Part shown: one piece after another, positions 48,025 through 60,396 of the stretch
How positions within the stretch are numbered: the first letter of the stretch is position 1
Layout of the letters: the number at the start of each line of letters is the position of its first letter
Assembly: GCA_025330725.1 (NCBI GenBank)
Contig: JAIWND010000011.1
Location: forward strand, 372,001-436,000
Source: Chlamydoabsidia padenii
Taxonomy: Eukaryota; Mucoromycota; Mucoromycetes; Mucorales; Cunninghamellaceae
Direction of reading: 5' to 3'
DNA: 64,000 nucleotides
The notes under the pieces: generated by a model
Databases searched by the model: none
What the model was told of the DNA's origin: nothing
What the model saw: only the letters and a program-made list of their open reading frames with translations
Made by a program: the position numbers and the translations under genes

Positions 48025-49822
48025 ATTGTGAAGGTAGGCGTGATGATTAACTGCCACTTTTTGGTATTCATGATAGTTCCCCAAATTCTCTGAAATCGTT
48101 GACTTGACTCTTCCTGATGGCTCTGTCCGTGCTGGTCAAGTACTCGAAGTCCAAGGAAGCAAAGCGGTGGTCCAGGTAAAATAAAAAAAAGATAGATAGA
48201 ATGTACATACATTGATCAAATAAAAACTAACTCGCTTTTCATGTCACCAAGGTCTTTGAAGGTACTTCTGGAATCGATGCCAAGAAAACTCATGTCAAGT
48301 TTACCGGTAGCACTTTACAAATTCCTGTGTCTGAAGATATGTTGGGACGTGTCTTCAACGGGTCAGGAAAACCTATCGACAAGGGACCCAAAGTGTTTGC
48401 TGATGATTACTTGGATGTCAATGGCTCACCGATCAATCCTTTCTCTCGTATTTACCCTGAAGAAATGATTCAAACTGGTATTTCTGCTATTGATACCATG
48501 AACTCTATTGCTCGTGGTCAAAAGATTCCCATCTTCTCAGCTGCTGGTTTGCCTCATAATGAAGTAAGTTGGTGACCATCTTTTATGCACTGTACTAAAC
48601 ATTTATCTCTTTTAGATTGCTGCTCAAATCTGTCGTCAAGCTGGTCTGGTGCAAAAACTCGCTCCTACTAAAGATGTCCATGATGGTCATGAAGACAACT
48701 TTTCAATCGTGTTTGGTGCTATGGGTGTCAATATGGAAACTGCTCGCTTTTTCAAGCAAGACTTTGAAGAAAATGGCTCGATGGAACGTGTCACTCTCTT
48801 TTTGAATTTGGCCAATGACCCTACGTAAGTATGAACTATGGGAATATAATGTTGACATGTTTTACTAAATGGGAGATTTATACTTGATAACATAGGATCG
48901 AACGTATCATTACTCCTCGTTTGGCTTTGACTACTGCTGAATACTATGCTTATCAATTGGAAAAACACGTGTTGGTTATCTTGACTGACATGAGTTCCTA
49001 TGCTGATGCTCTTCGTGAAGTCTCTGCTGCTCGTGAAGAAGTACCTGGTCGTCGTGGTTATCCTGGTTATATGTATACCGATTTGTCTACTATTTATGAA
49101 CGAGCTGGTCGTGTCGAAGGCCGTAATGGTTCCATCACTCAAATTCCCATTTTAACTATGCCTAACGATGGTAAGAACAAAACGAAACTAATATGGATGA
49201 CTCGACTCTTGACATTTTTTTCCCCCACCTACTTTGTAGATATCACTCACCCTATTCCCGATTTGACTGGGTATATTACTGAAGGTCAAATCTTTGTTGA
49301 TCGTCAACTTTACAATCGTCAAATCTACCCTCCTATCAACGTATTGCCATCTCTCTCTCGTCTGATGAAATCTGCTATTGGTGAAGGCATGACTCGAAAG
49401 GATCACGGTGATGTATCTAATCAATTGGTAAGCTGAAAAAAAAAAGTGGTGATCCTTGATTCTATCTAACTTTTATATGTGTTACTTAGTATGCCAAATA
49501 TGCTATTGGTCGTGATGCTGCTGCTATGAAGGCCGTGGTGGGTGAAGAAGCCTTGAATCAAGAAGACAAACTATCATTGGAATTTTTGGAAAAGTTTGAA
49601 AAGACTTTTATTGCTCAAGGACCTTATGAATCTCGTACCATCTATGACTCCTTGGATTTGGCATGGTCTTTACTTCGTATCTTCCCTAAAGAACTCTTGA
49701 ACCGTATTCCTCAAAATGTGCTGGCCGAATACTACCAACGTGACCGCAGCAAGTCGAAACAACGATCCAAGGGTGTCTTTGATACCATTGAAGTAGAAGT
49801 GGATGAAGACGAAGAAGTTTAG
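47690..49822 (+). CDS. VMA2: V-type proton ATPase subunit B
   Basis: Exons: 47690-47774, 47893-47948, 48077-48175, 48252-48563, 48616-48824, 48896-49170, 49240-49427, 49490-49822 (518 residues). Strong landmarks are [107 protein letters not shown], and the acidic C terminus. Subunit B is the non-catalytic nucleotide-binding subunit of the V1 head, which drives proton pumping into vacuoles and endosomes. Intron 2 (47949-48076) contains an A-run of about 65 bases. CAATAAAATT after the stop is a likely polyadenylation signal. Confidence 0.97.
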
Positions 49823-50116
49823 ATTAGCTCTTGTTAGGACTCTTTATCCCCTCCCTTTATTTTATCACCCACTTTTTACCACTTGATTCTTCCCCTCTTC
49901 TCTCTATTTGTTTGTTTTATTATCATCAATAAAATTCGGAATGAATAATCTTATGTATCATTATGGGTCCTTTATATGTAGACTTTGCATAATGTTGGAA
50001 AAGAAATAGACGGGGTTTAAAACTCCAATCCCATGCAAAACTTAGGGGGGAGAGGATTTAATTCTCCCTTTCTCTTCCTCTTTCCAACTTTATTTTTTTA
50101 GAATCCACATCTTCTA

Positions 50117-51100
50117 ATGACCAAATGTGCTTGGGCAACAACATTGGTTGGCGGTGAAGGCTACTTGAAAGGGATCATCACCATACAATACGTCCTTCAA
50201 CATGTTGTCAATAGTGCCTACCCCTTACTCGTCCTGCACACGTCGGACATTCCCTCCTCCATCATCAACTTGCTCACCTCTATTGGATGTCATGTTCGAT
50301 TAATACAAGCGATTCACTTGGATATGGTATATTCTCAAGAGCGGTTTCGAGACACTTGGACCAAACTCGTGGCGTGGGATCAAGTGGACTATGATCGGTT
50401 GGTACTGATAGATGCCGATATGTTACCTTTACGCAACATGGATATCTTGATGACGTTGAAACAACCATTGGATTGGATTGCTGCCTGTCCTGCTTGTACA
50501 TGTAATCCTCAACAGATGAAAGATTATCCGGATAATTGGTAAGGAGGGCGTTTTCTATTTGTTACACACACACACACACATCTAAACTTCTTTACCAGGA
50601 CTCCCAACTACTGTGCATATACGTATACCGATGGTGGAGCCGCGGCAATAACAACCGATGATTATCAAACAAGATTCCAACAATCCACACAACATCTTCA
50701 TTACTTTAATAGTGGCCTGGTGGTATTGACACCTCACCGTGCCACGTTTGAAAGCATGGTCCATCGGTTAACGACAAGTTCCAGCGCCAGTCTCAGCCAA
50801 TACACCTTTCCTGATCAAGACTTTTTGAATGCCGAATTCGATCAACGGTGGACGGTCTTGCCTTATCTCTTTAACGCCCTCAAACCAATGGTGTTTGGTC
50901 ATGCTTCCATGTGGGATATCAACAAGATTTATAACTTGCATTATATTTTAACCAAGCCATGGCAGGTTGATTGGAAGGATACCACCAAGGAACATGCCGA
51001 CTATTATCCCTTGTATCGGTTATGGACGGATGCTTTTGATAAGGCTTTGGAACATTTTGGGATCAAGGGGGAATTAAATAGTATTATACTTGGTAAATAA
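50117..51100 (+). CDS. Glycosyltransferase family 8 protein (glycogenin/galactinol-synthase-like)
   Basis: Exons: 50117-50538 and 50599-51100 (307 residues). The N-terminal strand and loop WATTLVGGEGYLKGIITI and the DXD-type metal site in LVLIDADMLPLRNMD are GT8 hallmarks. LHYFNSGLVVLTPHRATFE and TFPDQDFLNAEF are also standard. It lacks the Tyr-rich C terminus of true glycogenin, so it is more likely a UDP-sugar transferase of unknown acceptor. No signal peptide or membrane helix is seen. GACGGGGTTTAAAAC lies about 100 bp upstream. Confidence 0.9.
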
Positions 51101-51569
51101 TGGTCTTTTTATTATATATATGTACTAGTTTTATTAATTAAATAAAAGCAACAATAAAATAAAAGTAGTTGAAAGAAATGATCAAAAGCAATTATACATA
51201 CGAAAAGAAATCAAACAGTCAATTAGTACTGTGATCAGCCCCTTTTGTCACTGGAAATGATACAACTTGCCGCCAAAGTGCATTATGTGTGGGTTGCCAT
51301 ACCTTCCTATATTGGGGGTGAAGGAAGGAGGGCGGAAAGGATGAAGGGAAAAAAAAAGTTGTCAATCAGTGTTGGGAAATGATAGTGTGTGAAAATTGAT
51401 GGTAAACCAATCATTCAAACAATGGATAAGAATGTCTCAAAGATAGGAGGTAGTCAGTCAGTGATGGAGAAATCAAATCAGTAAAAATCAAATGATACGA
51501 AAAGATGGGGTCTTTATTAGACGTCAAATGGTTATGGCGATGACTTTTACCTGCCATGAAACCCACTTC

Positions 51570-51990
51570 GAGTTCAAACCCCGTTTTACCTTGATTCCTT
51601 ACTAAGATTTTGGATGGGCTCTCCTCGCTCCATTGTTAAAGGATGCTAATGATTAAAGTGGTGATATGAATACTATAACCCATTTCCAATATACTTTACC
51701 ACAAAATTCAAGCGCCAAGATCCTTATGTCAGCCTGTCCACGCTTGTAATGAGTTTTACCTGTCCTTTGCAAGAAAAAAGGACAAGACAGAAGCAAAAAA
51801 ATATTTTCAAATCCCGCCAGTCCCTAGTCAGAGTTGGAAGGAGCTTCACCGCTCCACTGTCAATGGATGCTAATGATTAAAGTGGCCATGTGGACACTAT
51901 AACCCATTTCCAACATACTTTACCGCAAAGTCAAGTACCGAAGTCCTTGTGCTGGTATGTTTAGACTTGCAATGACTTTTACCTTTTCTT
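51570..51990 (+). repeat. Two tandem copies of the ~220-bp dispersed repeat
   Basis: The core GATGCTAATGATTAAAGTGG is at 51642-51661 and 51866-51885, 224 bp apart. Each is preceded by a recurrent-element relative (GAGTTCAAACCCCG at 51570-51583, TTTTCAAATCCCGCC at 51804-51818) and followed by ACTTTACC(A/G)CAAA and a CCTT(A/G)TG block. These are the reverse complement of the copies at 35.9-36.2 kb. They are non-coding; SINE or MITE fragments are possible. Confidence 0.75.
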
Positions 51991-52359
51991 TGCGACAAAG
52001 ATATTTTTTTCCATGTGGACGAAAGAAAGCTTCATTTTCAAACGCCGAATACCAACATACAGTGCGCCTGCATGATCATGGAGGGGAGGTGTTGTCAGTC
52101 GAGATTTTGTTACTCGTTATAGAGTCCAAATTTATAGTCCCTCTCCATCCAACTTCTCCCCGTTCCCCCCCCCCCTCTCCATTCCATTTCTATTACACAT
52201 TGTTGCGCAAAAGCGGGATTTCACAGTTTAATGAAGTTTGAGATGTCCGTACGATTTGGCGTTTAAAAACAACAGGATTTTATTTATATAGAACAGTGTT
52301 TTGTTGTACTGTAACTGTACTATTATATTTTAAATCAATAGTTATGATATAGTCTACGT

Positions 52360-52530
52360 TTCATATCCCATGCTCCCTTTGGCCAAATGGTCGGCACCCT
52401 TCGGGTGCTGCCTGCGGCGCAAATTTGTCGATACGTTTACGTTTAGGTGTAGAATTACAACACAACTTTTTGATGGGGTCAAGGGGCCGCTCCAATCAGC
52501 AGACAACATCGGCGTTAAAAAAAAGAAAAA
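52360..52530. other. GC-richer patch with hairpin, repeat-like
   Basis: The patch contrasts with its AT-rich surroundings. It contains a perfect hairpin GCACCC-TTC-GGGTGC at about 52395-52409, followed by CTGCGGCGC. On the minus strand a 62-codon frame runs through it (CVVILHLNVNVSTNLRRRQH), which could be a fragment of a mobile element or old gene. Identity not recognised. Confidence 0.35.
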
Positions 52531-52804
52531 GATTTGTTCCATGAATGTTTATAAGAGATTTTTAATGAGAGATACCTAATAAAAAAATGTCATCGAGTTA
52601 TAACTGATGGTGGGATAACAGAGATACAATGGGGGGGTTATTCTATTGGATATACATAATGCAGTCGATTTTATTTTTAAAAAAAGGGGGTTTAATGAAG
52701 TGATGATGTGGAGGGGAAGGGTTGTTATTGTTAAATGATAAAGTAGTATGTAAAACAAGATGATATTATAGTATTAATGATGACATGTAAACTAATCAAT
52801 AAAT

Positions 52805-53165
52805 CTAAGCCTTGTCGTGTTTGACTAAATAAGAGAGTAAGTCCACCTTGGTCACTACATGTTTGACCTTCAAAGCATCGTCGGCCTTTTCAGTCACAAG
52901 CGCACTAGAGTTGGTTTCAAAGAATCGGGTCAATTTGTCCAAAGGAGTATCGACAGTGATTTCTTCAAAGTGTTTGGTACCATTGACAAACTTGAACATG
53001 ACTTGAGAGACAGGAGTAGAAGGTTTTGCTTTACCAGAAGCCATACGAGATAAAATGTTACCCAAGGTCACCAAACCACGAAGACGATGATGAGGACCGG
53101 CAGTTACAGGTAATTGATCGAATCCATTTTGTTCCATAGTTTCAATAGCTTCACGGCAAGTGGTC

Positions 53166-53217
<52 letters not shown>

Positions 53218-54739
53218 ACAATAGACATTAGTCTTCCCCCTTTTTTTGTTTTGTTTATCTTGTACTTACTTCACCATCTACACTGACAGCTTGAGCCAGA
53301 CCCAAATTACGGACAGTAGCACCACCATATTCAGCTTCGGCCTTCTTTTCAAAGCTTTGAGCTTCAAACTTTTCATCAGTGAATCCCTTGCTTCGCATCC
53401 AATCGTCATTCAAGAATTTGGTCATGTAGTTACGGACAGAGTCGGGCAAGATTACCACACAGCGTTGACCTTCCTTGAGTTCCTTGGCGGCTTGACAGGC
53501 AGCATACATGGAAGTACCAGAAGAACCACCACAGAGTAAACCTTCTTCACGGATCAGACGACGAGACATTAACAAGGAAGGTTTATCTTCAGACTTGATC
53601 CATTGATCCACAAGGCTGCGTTGCAATACATCGGGAATAAAGTCATAACCAATACCTTCTACTTGATAAGAACCACCTTCAGTATTAAGAGATTCAGGTT
53701 GAGCAAGGATAGAGCCAATAGGATCGACACCAACGATCTGCAAAAGACAGAGAGAGAGTAAATATGATATCATCACCCCCTTTTCTTTCTTTCTTCCTTA
53801 CCTTGCAAGTAGGACACTTTTCCTTGATCTTGGCAGCCAACCCAGTAATAGTACCACCAGTACCAGCACCAGCAACAAGCATATCCAATTTACCATCACA
53901 AGCAGCCAAAATTTCTTCAGCTGTGGTATCATAATGAGCAATGGGGTTATAAGGGTTACCATATTGATCCAAAATCACCGCATTGGGAATTTCATCACGT
54001 AACTTTTTGGCAATGGAGATATGGCTTTCAGGAGCATCCCAAGCAGCTAGTATAATATATATATAAACCCTCCAGTAAGTAAATAATAAAAAGACCATCT
54101 CTTTGCCTATTTCTTACCTTCAGTGGGAGTACGGATGATTTCAGCTCCAAGAGCCTTCAACACGTCTACCTTTTCTTGAGACATTTTTTCAGGTAAAGTA
54201 ATAATGACACGATAACCCTTGACAGCAGCAGCCAGAGCCAAACCAATACCTAAAAAAAAAGCAAGTGAGTATGTTTTCCATTGTTTTCCACCCTGTTTCT
54301 TACCTGTGTTACCAGAAGTGGGTTCAATAATGGTGCTTACACCAGGAGTAATGACACCGGCATCTTCGGCTTCTTGAATCATACGCACAGCAATACGATC
54401 CTTTACAGACCCACCAGCATTAAAGAATTCACACTTGGCCACTATCAAAAAAAAAAAAAAAAAGCAGGAGTCAGTTAAACGCCCAAAAGATAACAATCCC
54501 TTCCGTCACTTACAAAGTTCACATTTTAAACCTTCTTCTTTGGCAATCTTGTTGATACGGACAAGAGGAGTACGACCCACGTTTTCCAAAATGGTGTTGA
54601 AGATCTTGGGGTGAGGAGTCCTATATAAAAGTGTCTTATCATTAGTATGCTCCTCCCCCGTACCCTATTTTTATTATGTTTTCTTTTATTAAACTTACAC
54701 TTGGACATGGTTGAATTGTTCAAAACCGTGGTTGACCAT
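52805..54739 (-). CDS. CBS: Cystathionine beta-synthase
   Basis: Exons: 54739-54699, 54620-54514, 54441-54304, 54249-54118, 54046-53802, 53737-53270, 53164-52805 (496 residues). The PLP fold-type II core holds the Schiff-base Lys in [14 protein letters not shown], the EPTSGNTG loop, [12 protein letters not shown], and GGSSGTS. The last ~110 residues ([29 protein letters not shown]) form a C-terminal CBS-domain pair. No N-terminal heme-binding extension is seen, as in fungal enzymes. The enzyme condenses serine and homocysteine to cystathionine in the cytosol. The last intron holds a 45-base homopolymer. TTTGACATCCCGAT lies about 155 bp upstream of the start. Confidence 0.96.
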
Positions 54740-55523
54740 ATTTATATAAAAGGGTAATGTGTGAGTGATGAAAAAGTGATGTAAAAGAGAAAGAGAAAGG
54801 TACAATGGGGGGGGGGGGAAATCAACTTTACCTTTATGTGAGAAAAAAAAAAATCGGGGAATGAAAATTTTTTCCACGGTCATCTTCAAGGATTTGACAT
54901 CCCGATCCGGTACCATCGGCCGAGAATCAAGTGCATAGATTAAAGAAAATGACATAGTATGATGATGAAGGATAACTTTTATTGGAGTTGCAAAGTCTAC
55001 CCACATGAGTGGTTGTTTATTCGATGCTTAGTATATGTCTTGAAGAACCCTCCTTCTGTCAATTCCATCCGTATAGATTCCTTGGCTTGGTTACACAAAT
55101 ATTTAATGATCATGAACAATACTCAGTTTGAAAAAGAGTGAATCGAATCATGCTGCCAACGCGAAGTACGTTCTCTCCCCTCTTCTTTGATTCATACCTA
55201 CTTTTGATTCGCCTCTAGTAACTGAATCTTACTGATGAATAATGACTCGAGTCCAAACGAATTAGGTGTAGGTTAGATTAGTAGGATACAGAGAAGATGG
55301 CGATGTGATCGTTGTTTTAAAAGACCCACATTATGCGATCTGCTGTTTTTCATGATCATTATTAGACCACGTTTTTGTTTTGATGACATTGTGAAAGGGG
55401 GAGGGAAGCTTCTCTGATAAAGGTGTCGACTGAGCGGGGTTTCAATCTCAAACACCGCCGACAAGGCTCACCCAAAAAGAAAAGAAAGAGAAATGTTTTC
55501 TTTTCTTTCCTTCTTCACCAACC
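54740..55523. other. Divergent promoter region, CBS and aspartyl-tRNA synthetase
   Basis: It contains GCGGGGTTTCAAT at about 55434-55446 and an AAGGCTCACCCAAAAAG stretch at about 55463-55480, shared with the DUF1765 upstream region. A plus-strand frame at 54959-55141 (SLAWLHKYLMIMNNTQFEKE) is protein-like but short and unsupported. Confidence 0.4.
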
Positions 55524-56210
55524 ATGTTAAAACCACGTCCATGGAGTCGTTATGCCTTGGGATTACAACTTAAAATCACTTGCACACGTACTCAACGTTG
55601 TCTTCCAACACTACCTCAACGTATTCCAGTCCAACAACGCCAACGATGCTTCCACAACACTGCTATCAAACACGATCAACACTTGCAAGGCTACAAAGAC
55701 ACGGATCGTTATCATGGTAAGTAAATCAAAACCAATGTTGTACAGACTGAAACTGATTCATCTTTTTGTTACCCTTGACTAGGCAAATACCCCAATCGAA
55801 CACACATGTGTGGTGATTTACGACCTGGCGACCAGGACAAACAAGTAGTCCTGTGTGGATGGGCACAGCCTTCAAGGTAACCTAACTATATATACATATA
55901 TACAATGCCAATCTTTTTGTTTGATAGATCACTATCTCAAGATCTGGTGTTCCTCCCGATACGAGATGCGTCAGGCACTACACAACTTGTCTATCGAGCC
56001 GAACATTGTCCTCAACATATCAAAACTACCATTCAAAAACTATCAACGGAAAGTGTGGTCTGTGTCCAAGGTGTCGTTCGTGCACGCCCAGAAGGTACTG
56101 TCAATGCACAATTACCTACCGGTGGTATCGAGGTGGAAATCCAACACATCTATTGTCTTAATCCTGCTTCTCCACACCTTCCCTTTTGGCCATCTCAAGC
56201 TCAATTGGTA

Positions 56211-56266
<56 letters not shown>

Positions 56267-58000
56267 CTTACACCCTTTTTTACTATTAGCCCAATGAAGA
56301 AATGCGACTCAAGTATAGATACCTTGATCTTCGACGACCCACACTTCAAAACAATCTACGACTTCGATCACTGACCGCTAATACGATCCGACAATACCTA
56401 ATTGATCAACATGGATTTACGGAAATCGAAACCCCCACTCTGTTTAAATCCACACCCGAAGGTGCTCGTGAATTCGTAGTGCCTACACGTAAACCTGGTC
56501 TCTTTTACGCCTTGCCTCAGAGTCCTCAACAACACAAACAGATGCTCATGGCCGCGGGATTCGATCGGTATTTCCAAATCGCACGTTGTTTCCGGGATGA
56601 AGATTTGCGTGCGGATCGTCAACCTGAATTCACTCAGATCGATTTGGAAATGAGTTTTGTCTCGGTGGAACAAGTCCAGCAAGTCATCGAAGGTATGGTG
56701 GCTGCTATTTGGTCAAAGGCGTTAGGAATCCAACTCACAAAGGCGTCGTTTCCTCATATGACTTATCACGATGCCATGTCCAAGGTAAAATAAAAAAAAA
56801 AAAGGAGGTGGGTGTTATGTATGATATAGTATTAATGCTTCTTCTTTTATTAGTATGGCTCGGATAAACCTGATCTTAGGTTTGATATGCAGGTAAAGGA
56901 GACAAAAAAGAAACATGGACGCATGATATCTGATTTTTATGCATTGTAGATTCAAGATATGACGCGGTGTTTGAAAAAAGACAATGAAGCCAAGTTGGAT
57001 TGTTTGGTTATTAAACAAGGGGCTTCTCAATTGACAGGGGGTGATTTAAAGACGGTGATAAAGGAACTGGAACTGACGGAGGCTGAACAGCATGACTTTG
57101 GATTCGTCAAGGTGAACGAAAACAACTTGTTACAATGGCAACACAAATGCGGTGGTGGGTTACGACAAGGCATGGATACATTATCACCAGATGAACAACA
57201 GCGCATGAATAGGGAACTAAATATTGAACAAGGGGATATTGTGTTTGTACATCAACGACCTGATTATCTATATGTAAGTACACACTTGATCATCTTCTTC
57301 TTTTGCTCAGTTGACCAACTAACATTATTATAATAATAGGGTGGGAATACATTGATGGGAAAAACTCGATTACAATTGGCCAATCATTTACAACGAAAAG
57401 GACACTTGACATTGGATACAGCAGCATATAAATTTGTATGGATCGAATCATTCCCTCTCTTTACTCCCGACGAACAAGGTATACGAACATGGCAGGCCAC
57501 TCATCATCCATTCACAGCGCCTTTTGATCAAGATATTCCTCTACTCGGGACGGATCCTGCTAAAGTACGTGGGCAACACTATGATCTGGTATTGAATGGA
57601 ATGGAAATTGGTGGTGGTTCTATTCGAATCCATTCTCCAGTCATGCAAACTTTTATCTTTGACAAGGTGTTACAGGTAAATTGAAAGAAACTATAAATAA
57701 GGTTTTTCAATACATCATCACTTATCCCCTCCCCCTTTTCTACCTATACAATAGCTGGAAAAACATGAATATGAACGATTCGATCATCTTGTGGATGCTT
57801 TGGGTGGTGGTTGTCCTCCTCACGGTGGTATTGCTCTAGGGTTTGATCGTTTGATGGCTATTCTGTGTCAATCAAGCTCAATTCGTGATGTGATAGCTTT
57901 CCCCAAGGCGGCAGGTGGTAAAGACTTTGTCGTGGATAGTCCATCTCAAGTGACTCCTTCTCAACTTAAAGAATATGGCTTGAAGGTGGAATCCTCATAA
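55524..58000 (+). CDS. MSD1: Mitochondrial aspartyl-tRNA synthetase
   Basis: Exons: 55524-55716, 55783-55876, 55928-56207, 56290-56784, 56854-56892, 56950-57273, 57340-57675, 57755-58000 (668 residues). The Arg/Gln-rich N terminus without acids fits a mitochondrial targeting peptide. The anticodon-binding OB fold ([20 protein letters not shown]) is followed by class II motif 1 ([15 protein letters not shown]), motif 2 ([20 protein letters not shown]) and motif 3 ([13 protein letters not shown]). A GAD insertion is present, and the [10 protein letters not shown] block is the bacterial/mitochondrial AspRS type. It charges mitochondrial tRNA-Asp. Intron 3 (56208-56289) contains an A-run of about 52 bases. 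Confidence 0.96.
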
Positions 58001-58344
58001 TATATTAAAATAAATAGAAGGTAATTTAACCACCGACTCCCCTTCCTCTCTCTCTCTCTCTCCCCCTTTGCATTAGTGAACCATCATTTACATACACTTG
58101 ACCTCTACTTCAAATTTTTACTAGATGCCTTTAGGTGGTTTAGAATAATAAACATACTCTAAAAATAAAATAAAATGCTTATTGTGATGTTATCCAGGTA
58201 GCTGATAGTCTGTGTAACCGAGATGCAGTGGGGCGGTACTCATCTTGGCTTTTTATTTTGCGTAGCCAAGAATTCTTTTTTTTTTGCGTTTCTTTCTCTT
58301 CTCCATTCCTTTTTTTTTTTTTTTTTCGCAACATCCATATCATT
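58001..58344. other. Short intergenic region before Sho1
   Basis: CT-repeats near 58046-58060 and a T-run near 58310-58325; no gene and no clear recurrent element. Confidence 0.4.
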
Positions 58345-59464
58345 ATGGTCCACTTTACCACTAGTAATTTGACAACCAATATCTTCCTTCTTGTTACCAG
58401 CATACTAGCCTTTGTAAGTATTGACCCCCCTTTTTTATGAAAATACAAGCCCACTAATTTAAACTCACTCTACCTCTCTCTCTTTTTTTTCTTAGGCAGC
58501 TTGGGTGATCGCCTTTGCTGGGTTAATTGCACTCCGCGTAACAGGTGGAAGTTGGTGGATTATGATATTCGAACTCTTACTGGTTGTTGGTGTTATTCTA
58601 CTCATCTTGACTGGTACCTTCCTTGAATATCGACTTGTGGTAAGAAGGAGGTTAGGCGGGGATGAAACAAACAGGGTGGCTGTGTCTAACCTTCTCTTTA
58701 ATGGTGTTACACCATAACATATTGATCCTCTCTTTAATAGATACTCACTTTCCTTGCTGTCAGTGTGTCTTATTTGACAAGTGAAATTGGTGGTGCTATT
58801 GCTTTAACTGGTTATTACTACCATGGTGCTGCGGGTGCTTATGCTGCTGGGTACATCATCTTGGTTATCGTTCACGTAAGTATAGATATATACTTACTGA
58901 TTATGATCTGATATATATTTATATATATATATAGTTTATTTGGATCTTTGTGTTTGGTAGTGAACCCCATTCCTACTTTGGTAAGTTTGGTCAACAAAGT
59001 TATAACAGTGTACAACAACATCCTTCTGCTGGTGCTGCCCTTGGTGCTGGTGCTGCAGGTGCCGCTGTGACTCAGTCAACGAACAACATCAATGCACCTA
59101 ACGAAACGATCCAAGATAAGACGGCTTTTGATGAAGGTACACCTGCTGATGCTACAGCTGCTACTACTCAACAATCACCTGTTACGAACGATGCTCCTGT
59201 TTCTGAAATAATCTATACTGAACGTGTGGAAGCTCTTCATGATTGTAAGTTAATTATCTAACTACTGGGTGGGCTTCATTATGCTAATCTCTTTACTTTT
59301 TATTTTTTATTTTTATTGTAGATCATGCGAATCCCGAAGATCCTTCGGAACTAAGCTTTGAACGTGGTGATATATTGGAAATTCAAGATCGCCGTGGTAA
59401 CTGGTGGCAAGCACGCAAGGCTGATGGATCCACTGGTATCATTCCTTCCAACTACTTTGCTTAG
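58345..59464 (+). CDS. SHO1: Sho1-type osmosensor, four membrane helices and SH3 domain
   Basis: Exons: 58345-58413, 58496-58639, 58741-58875, 58935-59244, 59322-59464 (266 residues). Four hydrophobic helices occupy the first ~140 residues ([70 protein letters not shown]). An Ala/Gln/Thr-rich linker follows. The SH3 domain ends the protein ([50 protein letters not shown]). This is the Sho1 layout; Sho1 sits in the plasma membrane and recruits Pbs2 in the HOG pathway. Confidence 0.94.
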
Positions 59465-60096
59465 AATCCCCCCCCCTTACATTCTCTACCTTTTTTTTTA
59501 TCATCTAGTTATATTTTATTTGTATTTGTTGTCTTCTCCTACTCTACTTAATACTTTATATATTTATTCGTTATCCTTGCATTCCTGCAATACCCTACCC
59601 TTTATGTTTTATCCCCATTTATATCATTATTACTCTTTTTTACCCAACAAAATAAAAAAACTATGGTGAATCGAATGACGATGATTCTCCTTACCACGTG
59701 ACAATGGACTTTTGGTAACAATGGATGATGGTAATCTGTCAGTTCACTTGATGATGATCTCCTTTTTGGATCATTCCTACACTTCCTCCTATCCCCGAGA
59801 AGTGTTTCCATTGATACCTTCTATAGATAACCCCCAATATGTAATAATAAAAGAAGGTCCATAAAGATTGTTTTTTTAATTATGTTTATTATAATGTGTG
59901 TATTTGTATGTATATATTAACTAGAGGTAATAGAAGAAGGGGGGACGTGTGTATATACAAATGGTATGGAGGGTGATACTATTAAGAGAGAAGCATGAAA
60001 TCAATTCACGAATCAGATAATGAGATTACTAGGCAAAATAGTAATAATGTTAAATAATAATAAGAATAATAAGAATAATACAAAAGGGAGAAGGGA
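59465..60096. other. Intergenic, nothing supported
   Basis: AT-rich, with polyadenylation-like AATAAA sequences and (AATAAT)n-like runs near 60044-60080. No gene seen. Confidence 0.4.
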
Positions 60097-60396
60097 TTAA
60101 TAAGCCAAGGAAGTATGTCGTCTATTGTCGTTGCCATTGTTGTCATTGCCCTTTAGATCTTGATCGTCCAATTCCGGGAAAGACACATATGTCTTTTCAA
60201 ACAAAGAGAGGTTGGCATTCATATCGTGTTGTAGTGTTAAAAGGTCCTGTGAAGACGATCTTGTTGAGGAAGGTGGTGTGAATGGGTGGAGAATAGAATC
60301 GAGCATTTGATTCAAAAACACCCGGAAGGTTGAAGAAGTCGAGGCCGTAGAGCAAGTCGAGTTGGTGGAAGAAGAGGAAGACTTGATAAGAGGCAT
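60097..60396 (-). CDS. Small Ser-rich hypothetical protein
   Basis: Intronless, 99 residues. The N-terminal 25 residues are nearly all Ser/Thr, followed by a hydrophobic-amphipathic stretch (FRVFLNQMLDSILHPF), an SSSQDLLTLQHDM segment, and an Asp/Asn-rich tail. No family recognised. An ATTTTGAATTCCCGC element about 220 bp upstream, in the gene's orientation, weakly supports a real gene. Confidence 0.45.
   Translation of the reverse strand: MPLIKSSSSSTNSTCSTASTSSTFRVFLNQMLDSILHPFTPPSSTRSSSQDLLTLQHDMNANLSLFEKTYVSFPELDDQDLKGNDNNGNDNRRHTSLAY

Larger units (their letters stand above)
51101..52804. other. Gene-free block between the GT8 gene and CBS
   Basis: No protein gene is supported. It contains the two repeat copies described separately, a GCGGGATTTCACA element at about 52214-52226, and a GC-richer patch at about 52360-52520. 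Confidence 0.5.

Noticed and set aside
47868..48212. A 114-codon minus-strand frame rich in Phe
   Set aside because: It translates the antisense of the poly(A) run in VMA2 intron 2.
59358..59669. A 103-codon plus-strand frame after the Sho1 gene
   Set aside because: It overlaps the Sho1 SH3 exon in another frame and continues into low-complexity 3' sequence.
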